64,000 nt of DNA from Actinomycetota bacterium (GCA_029979265.1 JAPOHW010000002.1:88552-152551); one strand, 5' to 3'. Shown: positions 51,449 to 60,981, counted from the first letter of the stretch. The notes: generated by a model from the letters alone, not told the origin. A program made the numbers and translations.

Positions 51449-54400
51449 CACCGCTCAGCTCCCGTCCGGTGGGACCTCACCGAACCTCCCTGCGTCGCGA
51501 AACCCAGTGCCGCTCCGACTGCGATGAGCGCCGCCGAACCGACACCAGTTGCAAGAACAGCCACCTGGGACCAGGGAGTCACCATCACGACCTCCGGATA
51601 CATCGATCCTCCGTCCTGGGCGAGCGACGTCACGGGGAGGACGAGTTGCGCAAGCCCAAGGCCGATTCCGATGCCGGCAACCACGCCGAAGAGCACGATG
51701 CACGACTGCTCGGACAGGAGCCATCGCCTTCGCTTCGCTCGGCTCAACCCGAGCGCCTCGAGCACCGCGATGTTCGCCACACGCTCCCGCACCGACACGA
51801 TGGCGGCGAGGACCAGTGCGGTCACCGCAAGCACGACCGACGCGAGAAAGCCAGCACCGAGAACGCCGAGCGAACCGAGTGCCGGTGGGTTGGCGATCAG
51901 TTCGGTCCGTCGATCGTCCAACACGGTGACGTCGACGGCCTCGACGGGTGGGCGCAAGAACGACTCAGCGCCGAGATCGGTGGTCGTGTCAGTTCCCAAC
52001 CAGTACTCCGAGACGTCTCGACTCGCACGACCGGGTGTGCGTTCGTGCCACTGCAGGCTCGGCAAATCAACGAGCACAGCCGGAGTTGTGGCCGGATCGA
52101 CTCCCGGCACTGCATCGACCAGACCTACGACTTCGACCCGGACGTCGTCGACCCGATCGGTACGAATGTCGACCACGTCACCGACCGAGACGCCGACGCC
52201 AGCGGCCCAACGCCGATCGGCCAGGCCCGCAACAGGAGCGCGTCCGGGCAACTTGGGGTCGGCCACGGTATGAATCACCCGAACTGCCGACGACGACGAG
52301 CCGGTGGCTGCTGCGATTCGCAGCGATCCACTGTCGGACGTCGTCACGGTGGCTGATGCCGGGCTGGCCAAGAAACCGTACCGCTCGGTGTCGAGCGCGA
52401 ACACCAGATCGGAAAACCCGATCGTCGTGACAGCGCCGTCAACATCGACAACATCGACGGGTCCGAGCGAGACATCGACGAAGCGACCGATCGCGCCCTG
52501 GGTGACGGTTTCGAGTTGGACATCGACGATCCGGATCGGCGGTCGAGGAAGGGCGGTCGAACCGACGTGTGGAGTGGCCAACGGAATCGAACGCTGCGCA
52601 TCGTCGAGGGCCAATGCACCGGCGGACAGCACATGGAACATTCCGTCACCGTCCTGCACGGTGACCGCCAACGCCCCGGCCACTGGCGGAACCGATGCCG
52701 CATCGACGCTCGGGATCACCGGCTGTCCGAAGCGGTCGACCTCAGTGACCGAGACGGGAATCACCAGCTCGACCGGGGTACCGGGCAACTCCACTGCGCG
52801 GATGTCAGGCCGATGGGTCCGAAGCTCGGCAATGGCTGCAAGAACGGCCGGATCGATGCCGGCGTTGAGCGCAGCGATTGCATCGACCTCGAGCGCCACC
52901 AGTCGGCCGTCCGGCTCGTCCCCTGGCAACGAACTCGGGAGCTCGACCACCGCCATGACCGTCTCGACCCCGGTAACCGACGACAGCACAGACGTGAGCT
53001 GGAGCGGGCCGACAGCATCGCCAATGCGTCGATTCGGCTCGACCCGGACATCAGCTGCCACCTCATGTTCGGCGCGGGCTCGCTGAGACGCTGTCCATGT
53101 CGACCCGTACACGGTGGTGAAGGTCCCGATCGCCACAGCCATCGTCACGAGCAACGTCGTACGCATGACGCGGTCGGGACGACGTGCGAGCTGCCACACC
53201 GTCAACGCACCGACCACCCCCCGTCGTGCGCCGACGGCGCGCTCGGCCAATCGTGCCAGGACGGGAAGCAACCGCAGCACCAGCAGGGCACCTGCGATGA
53301 TGCCGAACATCGGAGCAAGGGCTACCAACGGATCGACCCCGAGACGGCCACGAAGGTCGTCGATCTGGTCGTCGCCCAAGACCCTCAGTTGCCAGTAGGC
53401 AAACGTCGCCGCCGCAAGAATCGCAAGATCGAGGCCCGAACGTTGCACCGGCCCGACCATCCGTGGCCGAGACACGGCGCCCTCTGCAGCAGCGACGAAC
53501 GCAGCGCGTGCCACCGGAGCGACGAGCAAGCCGATGGTGACCGCTGCCGCACCAGCGGTCGTCCACCACGCTGCTGCCACAGGACGGGGATCCAGTTCGA
53601 GGTCGATCATTGCAAGCGGACCGAACTCGTCGAACCATCCAACGATCGCGGTCGCAAGGAGTGGAGCGATGAGTGCGAGAGGAACGACGATGACGACGGC
53701 GTCGATCACAGCCTCCCGCGTGAGTTGACCAGGGCTCGCCCCGCGTGCCCGGAGCATCACCGACCGGGAGCGTCGACCGTCGACGCCGAGTCCTGCGACA
53801 AGGGTCAACGTGAACGCTGCGAGCGCACCAAGTTGTGCGACAGTTGCGAAGATCACCGCACGGGACACAGCAAGCGTGCGGTCCTCGCCGACAAGCAGGT
53901 CGGGGAGGTTCGTCTCGACGCTGATCACCGGCGACACGCCGGCGTCCGGATCGAACAGCCCACCATTGATCCGGCTCTCCAGGTCCATGACCCGACGTCG
54001 GAGTGGAGCGACCTCGTCGATTTCGATGTCACCGAGTTTCGGAACGACCAGCCAACTGACGTCGGGACGGACCGCGAGCTCACCGACCACCGCATCTCGG
54101 GAGGTCAACAGATTCGCAGTTCGAAACGCTGAGGTGACCGTTACCGGCTCGAGGAGGCGCTCTCGCCCGTGCCAGAAGTCCGAGAATCGATCGTGGGGAC
54201 GGATGAGGCCAACGATCAGGACGCGGAGATTCTCCACCGTCGGAGTTCGCGGCATCAGCGGCACCGTCGCACCCAACTCGAGTCCCAACAGCTCAGCCGC
54301 TGTTGCGTCCATCGCCACCTCGATCGTCCCTGCGGGAGAGAGGCTCGACGGCAACCGCCCATCAGTGACGGCGACATGCTCCTCGACATCCTCGACCCAG

Positions 54401-54759
54401 CCGACTCGCACGAGGTCGGTGCGGTTCACACTCGGTTGATCGGGAAGGGCGTAGCTTGCCGAGACGTGCACGGACTGCACCACCTCGGCATCGACCTCGG
54501 CGAAGGCCGCCGCTACCGCCCGTCGGACCACTCCGTCGGCACCCTCGAGCTCGTCGAGCCAGAGTCGACCATCGATGACGATCCCCGTTTCGGCCGTTCC
54601 GGTGTCGGCCAACGATCGCCGCAGCGAACTCGTCGAGACGGCGTCGGCGACGATCGGCCCAGAAGCGAGCAGAATCAGGGCGAACGCAACAGCAAGAGCG
54701 ATCGCCGCCGTGATCGGAGCCTCGGCCCGGAGTCGCCGCACCGCACTCGAGCTCACCAT
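51448..54759 (-). CDS. FtsX-like permease, large ectodomain (1103-residue type)
   Basis: At 1103 residues this is the longest protein in the window. It has an N-terminal helix (about 14-36), a large ectodomain to about 290, an FtsX three-helix block (about 300-420), a second block with two or three helices (about 450-560), a second ectodomain of about 350 residues and a C-terminal FtsX block (about 960-1095). The architecture mirrors the 931-residue permease, and the two may form the heterodimeric membrane part with the two ATPases downstream. It is the first gene of the set, 44 bp downstream of the YceI gene. Codon use is ordinary. Confidence 0.86.
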   Translation of the reverse strand: MVSSSAVRRLRAEAPITAAIALAVAFALILLASGPIVADAVSTSSLRRSLADTGTAETGIVIDGRLWLDELEGADGVVRRAVAAAFAEVDAEVVQSVHVSASYALPDQPSVNRTDLVRVGWVEDVEEHVAVTDGRLPSSLSPAGTIEVAMDATAAELLGLELGATVPLMPRTPTVENLRVLIVGLIRPHDRFSDFWHGRERLLEPVTVTSAFRTANLLTSRDAVVGELAVRPDVSWLVVPKLGDIEIDEVAPLRRRVMDLESRINGGLFDPDAGVSPVISVETNLPDLLVGEDRTLAVSRAVIFATVAQLGALAAFTLTLVAGLGVDGRRSRSVMLRARGASPGQLTREAVIDAVVIVVPLALIAPLLATAIVGWFDEFGPLAMIDLELDPRPVAAAWWTTAGAAAVTIGLLVAPVARAAFVAAAEGAVSRPRMVGPVQRSGLDLAILAAATFAYWQLRVLGDDQIDDLRGRLGVDPLVALAPMFGIIAGALLVLRLLPVLARLAERAVGARRGVVGALTVWQLARRPDRVMRTTLLVTMAVAIGTFTTVYGSTWTASQRARAEHEVAADVRVEPNRRIGDAVGPLQLTSVLSSVTGVETVMAVVELPSSLPGDEPDGRLVALEVDAIAALNAGIDPAVLAAIAELRTHRPDIRAVELPGTPVELVIPVSVTEVDRFGQPVIPSVDAASVPPVAGALAVTVQDGDGMFHVLSAGALALDDAQRSIPLATPHVGSTALPRPPIRIVDVQLETVTQGAIGRFVDVSLGPVDVVDVDGAVTTIGFSDLVFALDTERYGFLASPASATVTTSDSGSLRIAAATGSSSSAVRVIHTVADPKLPGRAPVAGLADRRWAAGVGVSVGDVVDIRTDRVDDVRVEVVGLVDAVPGVDPATTPAVLVDLPSLQWHERTPGRASRDVSEYWLGTDTTTDLGAESFLRPPVEAVDVTVLDDRRTELIANPPALGSLGVLGAGFLASVVLAVTALVLAAIVSVRERVANIAVLEALGLSRAKRRRWLLSEQSCIVLFGVVAGIGIGLGLAQLVLPVTSLAQDGGSMYPEVVMVTPWSQVAVLATGVGSAALIAVGAALGFATQGGSVRSHRTGAER

Positions 54760-54803
54760 CGCCGGAGACTAGTTGGAACTCGACCGGACCTCGTCGGGAT
54801 GGA

Positions 54804-55568
54804 TCAGCCCCTGGCGACCACCAACTGGAATTCGATGATGCCGGTGTCGTCGACCGACACGACGATCGGGGCACTCGGTGGCGTCACGCCGAACTCGTCG
54901 AACACGATGTCCGTCGACCCGGTGATGACGCCGTACCCGTCGTCGCGCACCACTGCGTCGATCACAAGTTTCGTGGGGTTGGTCACCCCGTTCACGGTGA
55001 GCTGTCCCGAAATCTCGACGCGGATGACCTCGCCGTTGGCGAGTCCGTCCGGCAGATCGACCGGGTCGTCGAGCACGAAGCTCGCAGTCGGGTTGGTCGA
55101 CGCACCGACAGCCCGGCGGATCGCACCCTCGCGGCGGCTGTCGTTCGACACGATCGCATTCATGTCGACGACTACTTCGGTTTCGACCAGCTGGCCGGCC
55201 TCGATCGTCAGCGATCCAGTCACTCCACCGGAGCGGCCGACTGCGACGACCGACCCCACCGTCAGCTCCTCATCGACCCGAAAGCCGGCGAAACTGCCGC
55301 TCGCCGTCTCGAAGTCGAACTCTCCGATCTCGTCGTCGATGATCCATACACCGTCGACCTCACCGTCGAACGGGGCTGCGCCGACCTCACCGTCGACCGG
55401 GGCTGCGCCGATGACGTCGGTGGCGCCGAGCACCTCGTCGAGTTGCGCGTTGGCGGTAGCGACATCCACGGCATCGGGGGCGTCGCCGCCGAACACGACG
55501 AACCACGCAGCGACGACGACTGCCACCATCGCACCGCACCCAACGATCAGCATCCGGTTCTTGGACAT
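54804..55568 (-). CDS. YceI-family lipid-binding domain protein, membrane-anchored
   Basis: The 254-residue protein has an N-terminal hydrophobic anchor (about 7-26), an acidic linker with a 9-residue duplication (GAAPVDGEV/GAAPFDGEV), and a YceI beta-barrel from about 75. Visible YceI elements are DVxMNAI-like VVDMNAIVSNDSRRE and the C-terminal strand pairs. YceI proteins bind polyisoprenoid-like lipids such as quinones in the periplasm. Cys11 follows IVG but the h-region before it is too short for a lipobox, so a plain signal anchor is more likely. It ends the heme gene row, 8 bp after hemL. A link to quinone handling is inference. Confidence 0.85.
   Translation of the reverse strand: MSKNRMLIVGCGAMVAVVVAAWFVVFGGDAPDAVDVATANAQLDEVLGATDVIGAAPVDGEVGAAPFDGEVDGVWIIDDEIGEFDFETASGSFAGFRVDEELTVGSVVAVGRSGGVTGSLTIEAGQLVETEVVVDMNAIVSNDSRREGAIRRAVGASTNPTASFVLDDPVDLPDGLANGEVIRVEISGQLTVNGVTNPTKLVIDAVVRDDGYGVITGSTDIVFDEFGVTPPSAPIVVSVDDTGIIEFQLVVARG
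55356..55409. repeat. 27-bp tandem duplication inside the YceI gene
   Basis: Two direct 27-bp units (55356-55382 and 55383-55409) differ at one base. They encode two copies of GAAPxDGEV in the linker between the membrane anchor and the YceI barrel. In frame, so linker length can vary by slippage. Confidence 0.85.
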
Positions 55569-55576
55569 CTCGTCGC

Positions 55577-56833
55577 TCAGAGGGTTGCGGCCACTTCGGC
55601 GACCGCCTCGATCGTGGCATCGATCTCGTCCGGACCGTGCGCAAGGGACGGGAAGATGGCCTCATACGCACCGGGAGCGAGCGCAATGCCTCGGTCGAGC
55701 ATCCCGTGGAAGAATCGCGGGTACATGCCGTTGTCGGCCGCAGCCTTGGCGGAGTCGAAGTCGTGTGGCTCGGTGTCGGTGAAGAAGAGCCCAAGCAACG
55801 GACCGACCCTCGGCACCACTGCGCTGACTCCGGCGGTCGCAAACGCATCGAGCATCCCCTGCTGGAGTCGAGTGGCGATCTCGGTGAGCTGCTCGTAGGC
55901 CTCGATGGTGAGGTGACTCAGTGCCGCGAGCCCGGCGGCGGTCGCCAGCGGGTTCCCCGACAGTGTTCCGGCCTGGTACACGCCGCCGAGCGGGGCCAGG
56001 TTGCTCATGACCGTTCGGCTGGCACCGAACGCTCCCATCGGCAGTCCACCCCCGATGACCTTGCCGAAACACCAGACGTCGGGCTGGACACCGAACCACT
56101 CGGCCGAGCCACCCCGGCAGAGTCGGAAACCAGTGATGACCTCGTCGAACAACAGCAGCGCACCGACACGGTCGCACGCAGCACGAAGACCTTCGAGAAA
56201 CCCGGCGGCCGGCCCGACCAGACCCATGTTGGCTGCCACCGGTTCGACACAGACGACGGCGATCGACTCGTCGAGCTCAGGTATCACGTTGTACGGCGCC
56301 ACGATGGTGTCGGCGATCGCACCGGAGGTGACACCCTCGGAGCCCTTGAGACCCTGTTGCGCCACACCGGAGCCGCCAGCGACCAGCAGCGAGTCGGTGT
56401 GACCGTGATAGTTGCCGGCGAACTTCACGATCTTGTCGCGACCGGTCGCACCCCGGGCAAGACGGATGGCACTCATCGCCGCCTCGGTGCCACTCGACAC
56501 CAGCCGCACCATCTCCATCCCGGCCACGCGGTCGCACATCTCTTCGGCGATTCGAACCTCGTTCTCGGTCGGAGCGCCATAGCTGGTGCCGCGCGAGGCG
56601 GCGTCGTTGATGGCGGCCAGGATCGCCGGGTGGGCATGGCCGAGGATGCTCGGGCCGTAGCTCTGGACGTAGTCGATGTAGCGCCTTCCCTCGACATCGA
56701 AGACGAAGGGCCCCTTGGCGCGCTCCACGAAGTACGGCGTGCCACCGACGGAGCCGAAGGCTCGAACCGGTGAGTTGACACCACCGGGGATGACGACCTG
56801 ACCCCGTTCGAAGAGGGACTCGTTGCTGGTCAC
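55577..56833 (-). CDS. hemL: glutamate-1-semialdehyde 2,1-aminomutase
   Basis: PLP enzyme that converts glutamate-1-semialdehyde, the product of HemA, to 5-aminolevulinate. The 418 residues show GGVNSPVRAF (17-26), SSGTEAAMSAIRLAR (113-127) and the PLP lysine Lys258 in CFGKVIGGGLP. Length is typical. The start overlaps the hemB stop by 4 nt. It completes the C5 route to tetrapyrroles together with hemA in the same row; there is no hemA-type ALA synthase. Confidence 0.96.
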   Translation of the reverse strand: MTSNESLFERGQVVIPGGVNSPVRAFGSVGGTPYFVERAKGPFVFDVEGRRYIDYVQSYGPSILGHAHPAILAAINDAASRGTSYGAPTENEVRIAEEMCDRVAGMEMVRLVSSGTEAAMSAIRLARGATGRDKIVKFAGNYHGHTDSLLVAGGSGVAQQGLKGSEGVTSGAIADTIVAPYNVIPELDESIAVVCVEPVAANMGLVGPAAGFLEGLRAACDRVGALLLFDEVITGFRLCRGGSAEWFGVQPDVWCFGKVIGGGLPMGAFGASRTVMSNLAPLGGVYQAGTLSGNPLATAAGLAALSHLTIEAYEQLTEIATRLQQGMLDAFATAGVSAVVPRVGPLLGLFFTDTEPHDFDSAKAAADNGMYPRFFHGMLDRGIALAPGAYEAIFPSLAHGPDEIDATIEAVAEVAATL

Positions 56834-57810
56834 TGGAGCCCTTGGGCGATCAGCCGAGAGAAGTAGGTCAGGACGAGGTCGGCACCGGCCCGTTTGATGG
56901 CACCGACGTGCTCGAACGCAACAGCTTCGAGCTCGAGCCAGCCGTTCTGTGCCGCAGCATGCACCATCGCGTACTCACCACTCACGTGGTAGGCGGCGAT
57001 CGGCACGTCGAGTTCCTGTCGAGCCCGGGCGATGAGATCGAGGTACGGCATTGCCGGCTTGATCATGACCATGTCGGCGCCTTCGCCGATGTCTTCTCGG
57101 ATCTCTTCCATCGCCTCGCGGGTATTGGCGACGTCTTGTTGGTACCCCTTGCGGTTCCCTCCACCTTCGATGGTGACATCGACGGCGTCGCGAAAGGGGC
57201 CGTAGAGCGCCGTGGCGAACTTGGCGGCATAGGCCAAGATCGCGACCTGATCGAAGCCCGCATCATCGAGCGCTTCGCGAATGGCGAACACCTGACCGTC
57301 CATCATCCCGCTCGGCGCACAGATGTCGGCCCCGGCAGTCGCCTGGGCGACTGCGATCTGCTCGTAGAGCTCGAGGGTGGCATCGTTGTCGGGTTGGCCG
57401 GAGGCGTCGAGCACGCCACAGTGCCCGTGGCTGGTGTACTCGTCGACGCACAGATCGGCGATCACGACCAACTCGTCGCCATGGTCGTCCTTCAGGTCCT
57501 GAATGGCGAGCTGGACGATGCCGTCGGGGTTCCACGCCTCAGAGCCTTCAGGATCCTTGTGCTCGGGCACACCGAACAGGACGACAGCCGGGACACCGAG
57601 ATCCCTGATCTCACGAACCTCTTGGCGAAGCGACTCGCGGGTGTGTTGGAACTGGCCGGGGAGTGACGCGATCGGGACCGGCGCATCGGCGCCCTCCTTC
57701 ACGAAGAGCGGCGCGATCAGGTCATCGGGGTGCAGGCGACTCTCGCGGACCATGCGACGGAGGGCCTCGGTTCGACGGAGCCGACGAAGCCGGCGCTGCG
57801 GAAAGGTCAC
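56830..57810 (-). CDS. hemB: delta-aminolevulinic acid dehydratase (porphobilinogen synthase)
   Basis: Condenses two 5-aminolevulinates to porphobilinogen. The 326 residues hold the two active-site lysines, Lys197 (AYAAKFATALYGPF) and Lys251 (MIKPAMPYLD). The metal-site segment reads DLCVDEYTSHGHCG (Cys121, Asp123, Cys131), between the three-cysteine zinc type and the metal-independent type; I recall the same pattern in other actinobacteria. It follows the M20 gene after 67 bp, so a separate promoter is possible. Confidence 0.96.
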   Translation of the reverse strand: MTFPQRRLRRLRRTEALRRMVRESRLHPDDLIAPLFVKEGADAPVPIASLPGQFQHTRESLRQEVREIRDLGVPAVVLFGVPEHKDPEGSEAWNPDGIVQLAIQDLKDDHGDELVVIADLCVDEYTSHGHCGVLDASGQPDNDATLELYEQIAVAQATAGADICAPSGMMDGQVFAIREALDDAGFDQVAILAYAAKFATALYGPFRDAVDVTIEGGGNRKGYQQDVANTREAMEEIREDIGEGADMVMIKPAMPYLDLIARARQELDVPIAAYHVSGEYAMVHAAAQNGWLELEAVAFEHVGAIKRAGADLVLTYFSRLIAQGLQ

Positions 57811-57877
57811 GCCGTGAGGCTACCCACCGACGAAGTGCGAGGCCCACGGCGGCCCCGCAATCCGTGTGATCGCTCGT

Positions 57878-59101
57878 TCACAGCGAGGTGAGATAGGCCT
57901 CGACAGCGTCGGCGAAGACGCAGCAGCCGAGGACGATGTCGTCGTCATGGGAATCCTCGGCGAAATCATGACTCACTCCGCCGATGCTGGGGATGAAAAG
58001 CATGCCGGTGGGGAGATGGGGGGCGAACGTGTTGGCGTCGTGGCCCGCACCGCTCGGCATTTCGACCCAGGCCCCGGGCACACGTCGTTCGGCAGCAGAG
58101 CCGAGAACGGCAACGATCGCCGGGTCCATCGTCACCGGGACCATCCCGCGGTCGCCGGTCTCGACCGTCACTCGGCATGGGCCCTCGTCGTCGAGTTCGG
58201 CGACGAGCGCCGTCAGGGTGTCGGCGAACCGATCCATCACCTGCACCGACGCGTCTCGATACTGCACCCGACACCACGCCTCCCCCGCGACGATGCTCTC
58301 TGCGCCCGGGTGCACCCCGAGGTTGCCGATCGTCCAGACCGAGGCAGGGCCGGCGACGGCTGCAAAGCGCGACCGGAAGCGCACGCCGAACTCGAACAGC
58401 GATGCGGCGGCATCCTTTCGCATCGACATCGGGGTCGTGCCCGCATGGTTCTGTTCACCGCGAAACCGCACCGTTGCGCCGGAGATCCCGACGATGCCGG
58501 TGACCACTCCGATGCGGTTGCCCGACGCCTCGAGGTGCGGACCCTGCTCGATATGAGCTTCGAGGTAGGCGACATGGCGATCGGGTTCGAGACAGATCGG
58601 ATCGACCCCGGCGAGACCCACCCGGTTCAGCGCACTGGCCACGCTCTCGCCGTCGGCATTGGTTGCCGCCAGAGAGGCGTCGGTCAACTCACCGACGAAG
58701 GAGTGACTTCCGAGTGCCGACGCATACGTGCCTTCTTCGTCGGCCCAGGCTGCGACGTCGACGGCCAGCTGCGCAGTTGCCGGATCGGCGAGCAATGACC
58801 GGGCGACCTCGATGCCGTACATGACACCCATGGCGCCGTCGAGCCAACCGCCCTCCGGTTGGGTGTCGGAGTGTGACCCGAGCACCACCGCAGGGCCCGG
58901 GTTGGGTGACCGGCCGATCACGTTTCCGATGCCGTCGATGCTGGCCTCGAGCCCGGCCTCGGACATCTGTGCGACGAGCCAGCGACGGGCCGTCATGTCG
59001 ACGTCGGAGAAGGTGGGCCGAACCACCCCCGAGCCAGTGGCTCCGAAGGTGCGGAGCTCCCGAAGGGACCGCAGCAGGCGAGGGCCGTCGATCTCGACCA
59101 T
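57878..59101 (-). CDS. M20-family amidohydrolase (allantoate/N-carbamoyl-amino-acid hydrolase type)
   Basis: Binuclear-metal amidase of 407 residues. Family motifs are GSHSDTQPEGGWLDGAMGV (metal His and bridging Asp), WADEEG (Glu), EAHIEQGP (metal His), QNHAGTTPM (dimerisation/metal His) and MPSGAGHDAN. Members hydrolyse N-carbamoyl-L-amino acids, beta-ureidopropionate or allantoate; sequence alone does not separate them. Its start overlaps the HAD gene stop by one base. Neither enzyme has a known place in heme synthesis, yet both sit between hemD and hemB. Confidence 0.88.
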   Translation of the reverse strand: MVEIDGPRLLRSLRELRTFGATGSGVVRPTFSDVDMTARRWLVAQMSEAGLEASIDGIGNVIGRSPNPGPAVVLGSHSDTQPEGGWLDGAMGVMYGIEVARSLLADPATAQLAVDVAAWADEEGTYASALGSHSFVGELTDASLAATNADGESVASALNRVGLAGVDPICLEPDRHVAYLEAHIEQGPHLEASGNRIGVVTGIVGISGATVRFRGEQNHAGTTPMSMRKDAAASLFEFGVRFRSRFAAVAGPASVWTIGNLGVHPGAESIVAGEAWCRVQYRDASVQVMDRFADTLTALVAELDDEGPCRVTVETGDRGMVPVTMDPAIVAVLGSAAERRVPGAWVEMPSGAGHDANTFAPHLPTGMLFIPSIGGVSHDFAEDSHDDDIVLGCCVFADAVEAYLTSL

Positions 59102-59757
59102 CAGCGAGGCCCTTCCAGTCCGAAGTCGGCGTAGGGGAAGTCGATCAGCGAGTCGAGCACCATGTCAGCCTCTTTGGGGATGTCGTGCCTCGTGATGCTG
59201 TTGGGGACGACGATGCATGTCATCCCTGCCGCTTTCGCAGCGATCGCACCGTTCTTGGAGTCCTCGATCACGATGACGTCGCCCGGGTCGACGTCGAGCT
59301 TGGCGGCAGCCAGGAGGAAGAGATCGGGAGCCGGCTTGCCCCGATCGACCTGATCGCGGGTGCTGAGCGCATCGAAGTGCTCGAGCAGGCCCAGACGCTC
59401 CAGATGCCCCTCGACCCATCCGATCGGTGAGCTGCTTGCGATGGAAAGGGCCCGCGCCGCCGCCTTGACTGCGCCGATCACATCACACACCCCAGGGAGG
59501 ACAGGCACCCGTTCTCGAGCCTCGGCATGGAGGCTCTTCGCCTGTTCGATCGCTTCGGGATCGGGGTCGCGCCCGAGTTCACGCTTCAAACGGTCCTCGA
59601 GAGTCGGGTTGTCGGCCGACCCAACGATCTTCACCCACTCCTCCACCGGGAGTGCCAACCCGTGGTGGTGATGGGCGATCCGGGCGGCCTCGTACACGGG
59701 CCACTCGGTATCGGCAATGGTCCCGTCGAAGTCGAAGATGACGGCCGCTGGTTGCAT
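59101..59757 (-). CDS. HAD-superfamily phosphatase, beta-phosphoglucomutase-like
   Basis: The 218 residues have the HAD motifs FDFDGTIADTEWPVYE (catalytic Asp pair), SIASSSP (motif II serine), GKPAPDLFLLAA (motif III lysine) and VIEDSKNGAIAA (motif IV). The four-helix cap after motif I (C1 type) is intact. Candidates are phosphoglycolate-type or pseudouridine-5'-phosphatase-type activities; the substrate cannot be assigned. It lies 15 bp after the hemD fusion gene and overlaps the M20 gene by one base. Confidence 0.9.
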   Translation of the reverse strand: MQPAAVIFDFDGTIADTEWPVYEAARIAHHHHGLALPVEEWVKIVGSADNPTLEDRLKRELGRDPDPEAIEQAKSLHAEARERVPVLPGVCDVIGAVKAAARALSIASSSPIGWVEGHLERLGLLEHFDALSTRDQVDRGKPAPDLFLLAAAKLDVDPGDVIVIEDSKNGAIAAKAAGMTCIVVPNSITRHDIPKEADMVLDSLIDFPYADFGLEGPR

Positions 59758-59772
59758 GTCGAGAGTCTCGCG

Positions 59773-60981
59773 TCAGTCGAGGTCGAGCGTGAACCGACGC
59801 TGCAGATCATCCTCGTCGTCGGACGCCGAACCGTCGACGAACCCAGCCGACCGCAGGAAGCAGATCGCCTCGGTGAAGGTCGGATCTGCGTCGATCCGAA
59901 CCCATCGACACTCGAGTCGACGCGCCTCGACGATCAGGTGCTCGAGCAGCGCCCGACCGATCCCACGACGGCGAACATCGGCCGACACCCACAGGTGCTT
60001 GATGTCGGCCGTGTCGGGCGCCGTTCGGTCGAGGCCGCCACAGCCGACAGCTCGTCCATCGAGCCGGGCGACGAGAAACCGACGGTCCGGGGGCATCACA
60101 CCGTCAGCATCGGGGATCGGGAGGGCTTCGAGATCGACGGCGCCGTCGAGGCGCCGGGCGACCTCGGCGACGTAGTCCTGCAGACACCGCTGGGCATCGA
60201 TGCTCGCGGGATCCTCGGCGTGGACGTAGGGCCGGTTGGCGTAATGAGCCTGCATCGCGTCCACGAGACCCGGGATGGAGTGTTCGGCGGCGACGACGTC
60301 GACGCCGACCCCGTGGCGTGCGGCAACCTCGGCGGTGGCCGGTCCGATCGTGAACACGGTCGGTGGGAGACCCTCGAGCCCGACCGCAGTGACGAGGCTC
60401 TCCACCGTCGAGCCGGACGTGAAGATGACTGCGTCGGCCGATCGACACGCCGACCTTGCGTCCTCGTCGATGTCGACGGGCACCGTCCGATAGGCGACAA
60501 CGTCGTCGACATTCCATCCCATGAATGCAAGTTGGAGCGGCAGGGTCTCGCGAGCGACCTCGGCGCGGGCGAGCAACACCCGGCCACCGGTCGACGGACG
60601 GGCGGGGAAGCGGCCAGCCAACCCCTCGGCGATCGCCTCGTCGGGCACGAGATCGACGGTGAGTCCCTCGGCCTCCGCTCGCGCCTTGGTGCCCGAACCG
60701 ATCACCGCCACCTTGACGCCAGCGGCCAGGGGGGTCTCGGCCACGATCCGGCCAACCCGGGCTGCACCGTTCGGGCTCGTGATCACAACCCAATCGTCGG
60801 CGCCGAGCGATCGAAGTCCGGCCCGCAGCGCCAGTCCACCATCGGGCGGGTCGTCGATCCGGATCGTTGGCACCAGTACCACGTCGGCGCCGAGCGTCTC
60901 GAGCGCGCTGACGAGTGGCGCAGCCTGCTCGCGGGGACGGGTCACCACGACCCGCAGCCGGTCGAGTCGACCTCCGGTCAC
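59773..60981 (-). CDS. hemD: uroporphyrinogen-III synthase fused to a GNAT acetyltransferase domain
   Basis: Residues 1 to about 245 are the two-domain uroporphyrinogen-III synthase, which closes and isomerises hydroxymethylbilane. Family elements are VVVTRPREQA (11-20), TSPNGAARV (68-76), the conserved AYRTVP tyrosine (Tyr164) and TIGPATAEVA (211-220). Residues about 255-402 form a complete GNAT fold with the acetyl-CoA loop RRRGIGRALL (337-346) and the C-terminal FLRSAGF. The fusion is in one uninterrupted frame. GTG at 60981 overlaps the hemC stop as GTGA. The acetyl acceptor is unknown. Confidence 0.93.
   Translation of the reverse strand: MTGGRLDRLRVVVTRPREQAAPLVSALETLGADVVLVPTIRIDDPPDGGLALRAGLRSLGADDWVVITSPNGAARVGRIVAETPLAAGVKVAVIGSGTKARAEAEGLTVDLVPDEAIAEGLAGRFPARPSTGGRVLLARAEVARETLPLQLAFMGWNVDDVVAYRTVPVDIDEDARSACRSADAVIFTSGSTVESLVTAVGLEGLPPTVFTIGPATAEVAARHGVGVDVVAAEHSIPGLVDAMQAHYANRPYVHAEDPASIDAQRCLQDYVAEVARRLDGAVDLEALPIPDADGVMPPDRRFLVARLDGRAVGCGGLDRTAPDTADIKHLWVSADVRRRGIGRALLEHLIVEARRLECRWVRIDADPTFTEAICFLRSAGFVDGSASDDEDDLQRRFTLDLD

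Noticed and set aside
54169-55782. Plus-strand open frame of about 540 codons, Ser/Thr-rich
   Set aside because: Antisense to the permease, YceI and hemL genes, all with clear families.
56830-57810. HemB metal site as a novel variant
   Set aside because: The Cys-x-Asp...Cys pattern is, as far as I recall, common in actinobacterial HemB.
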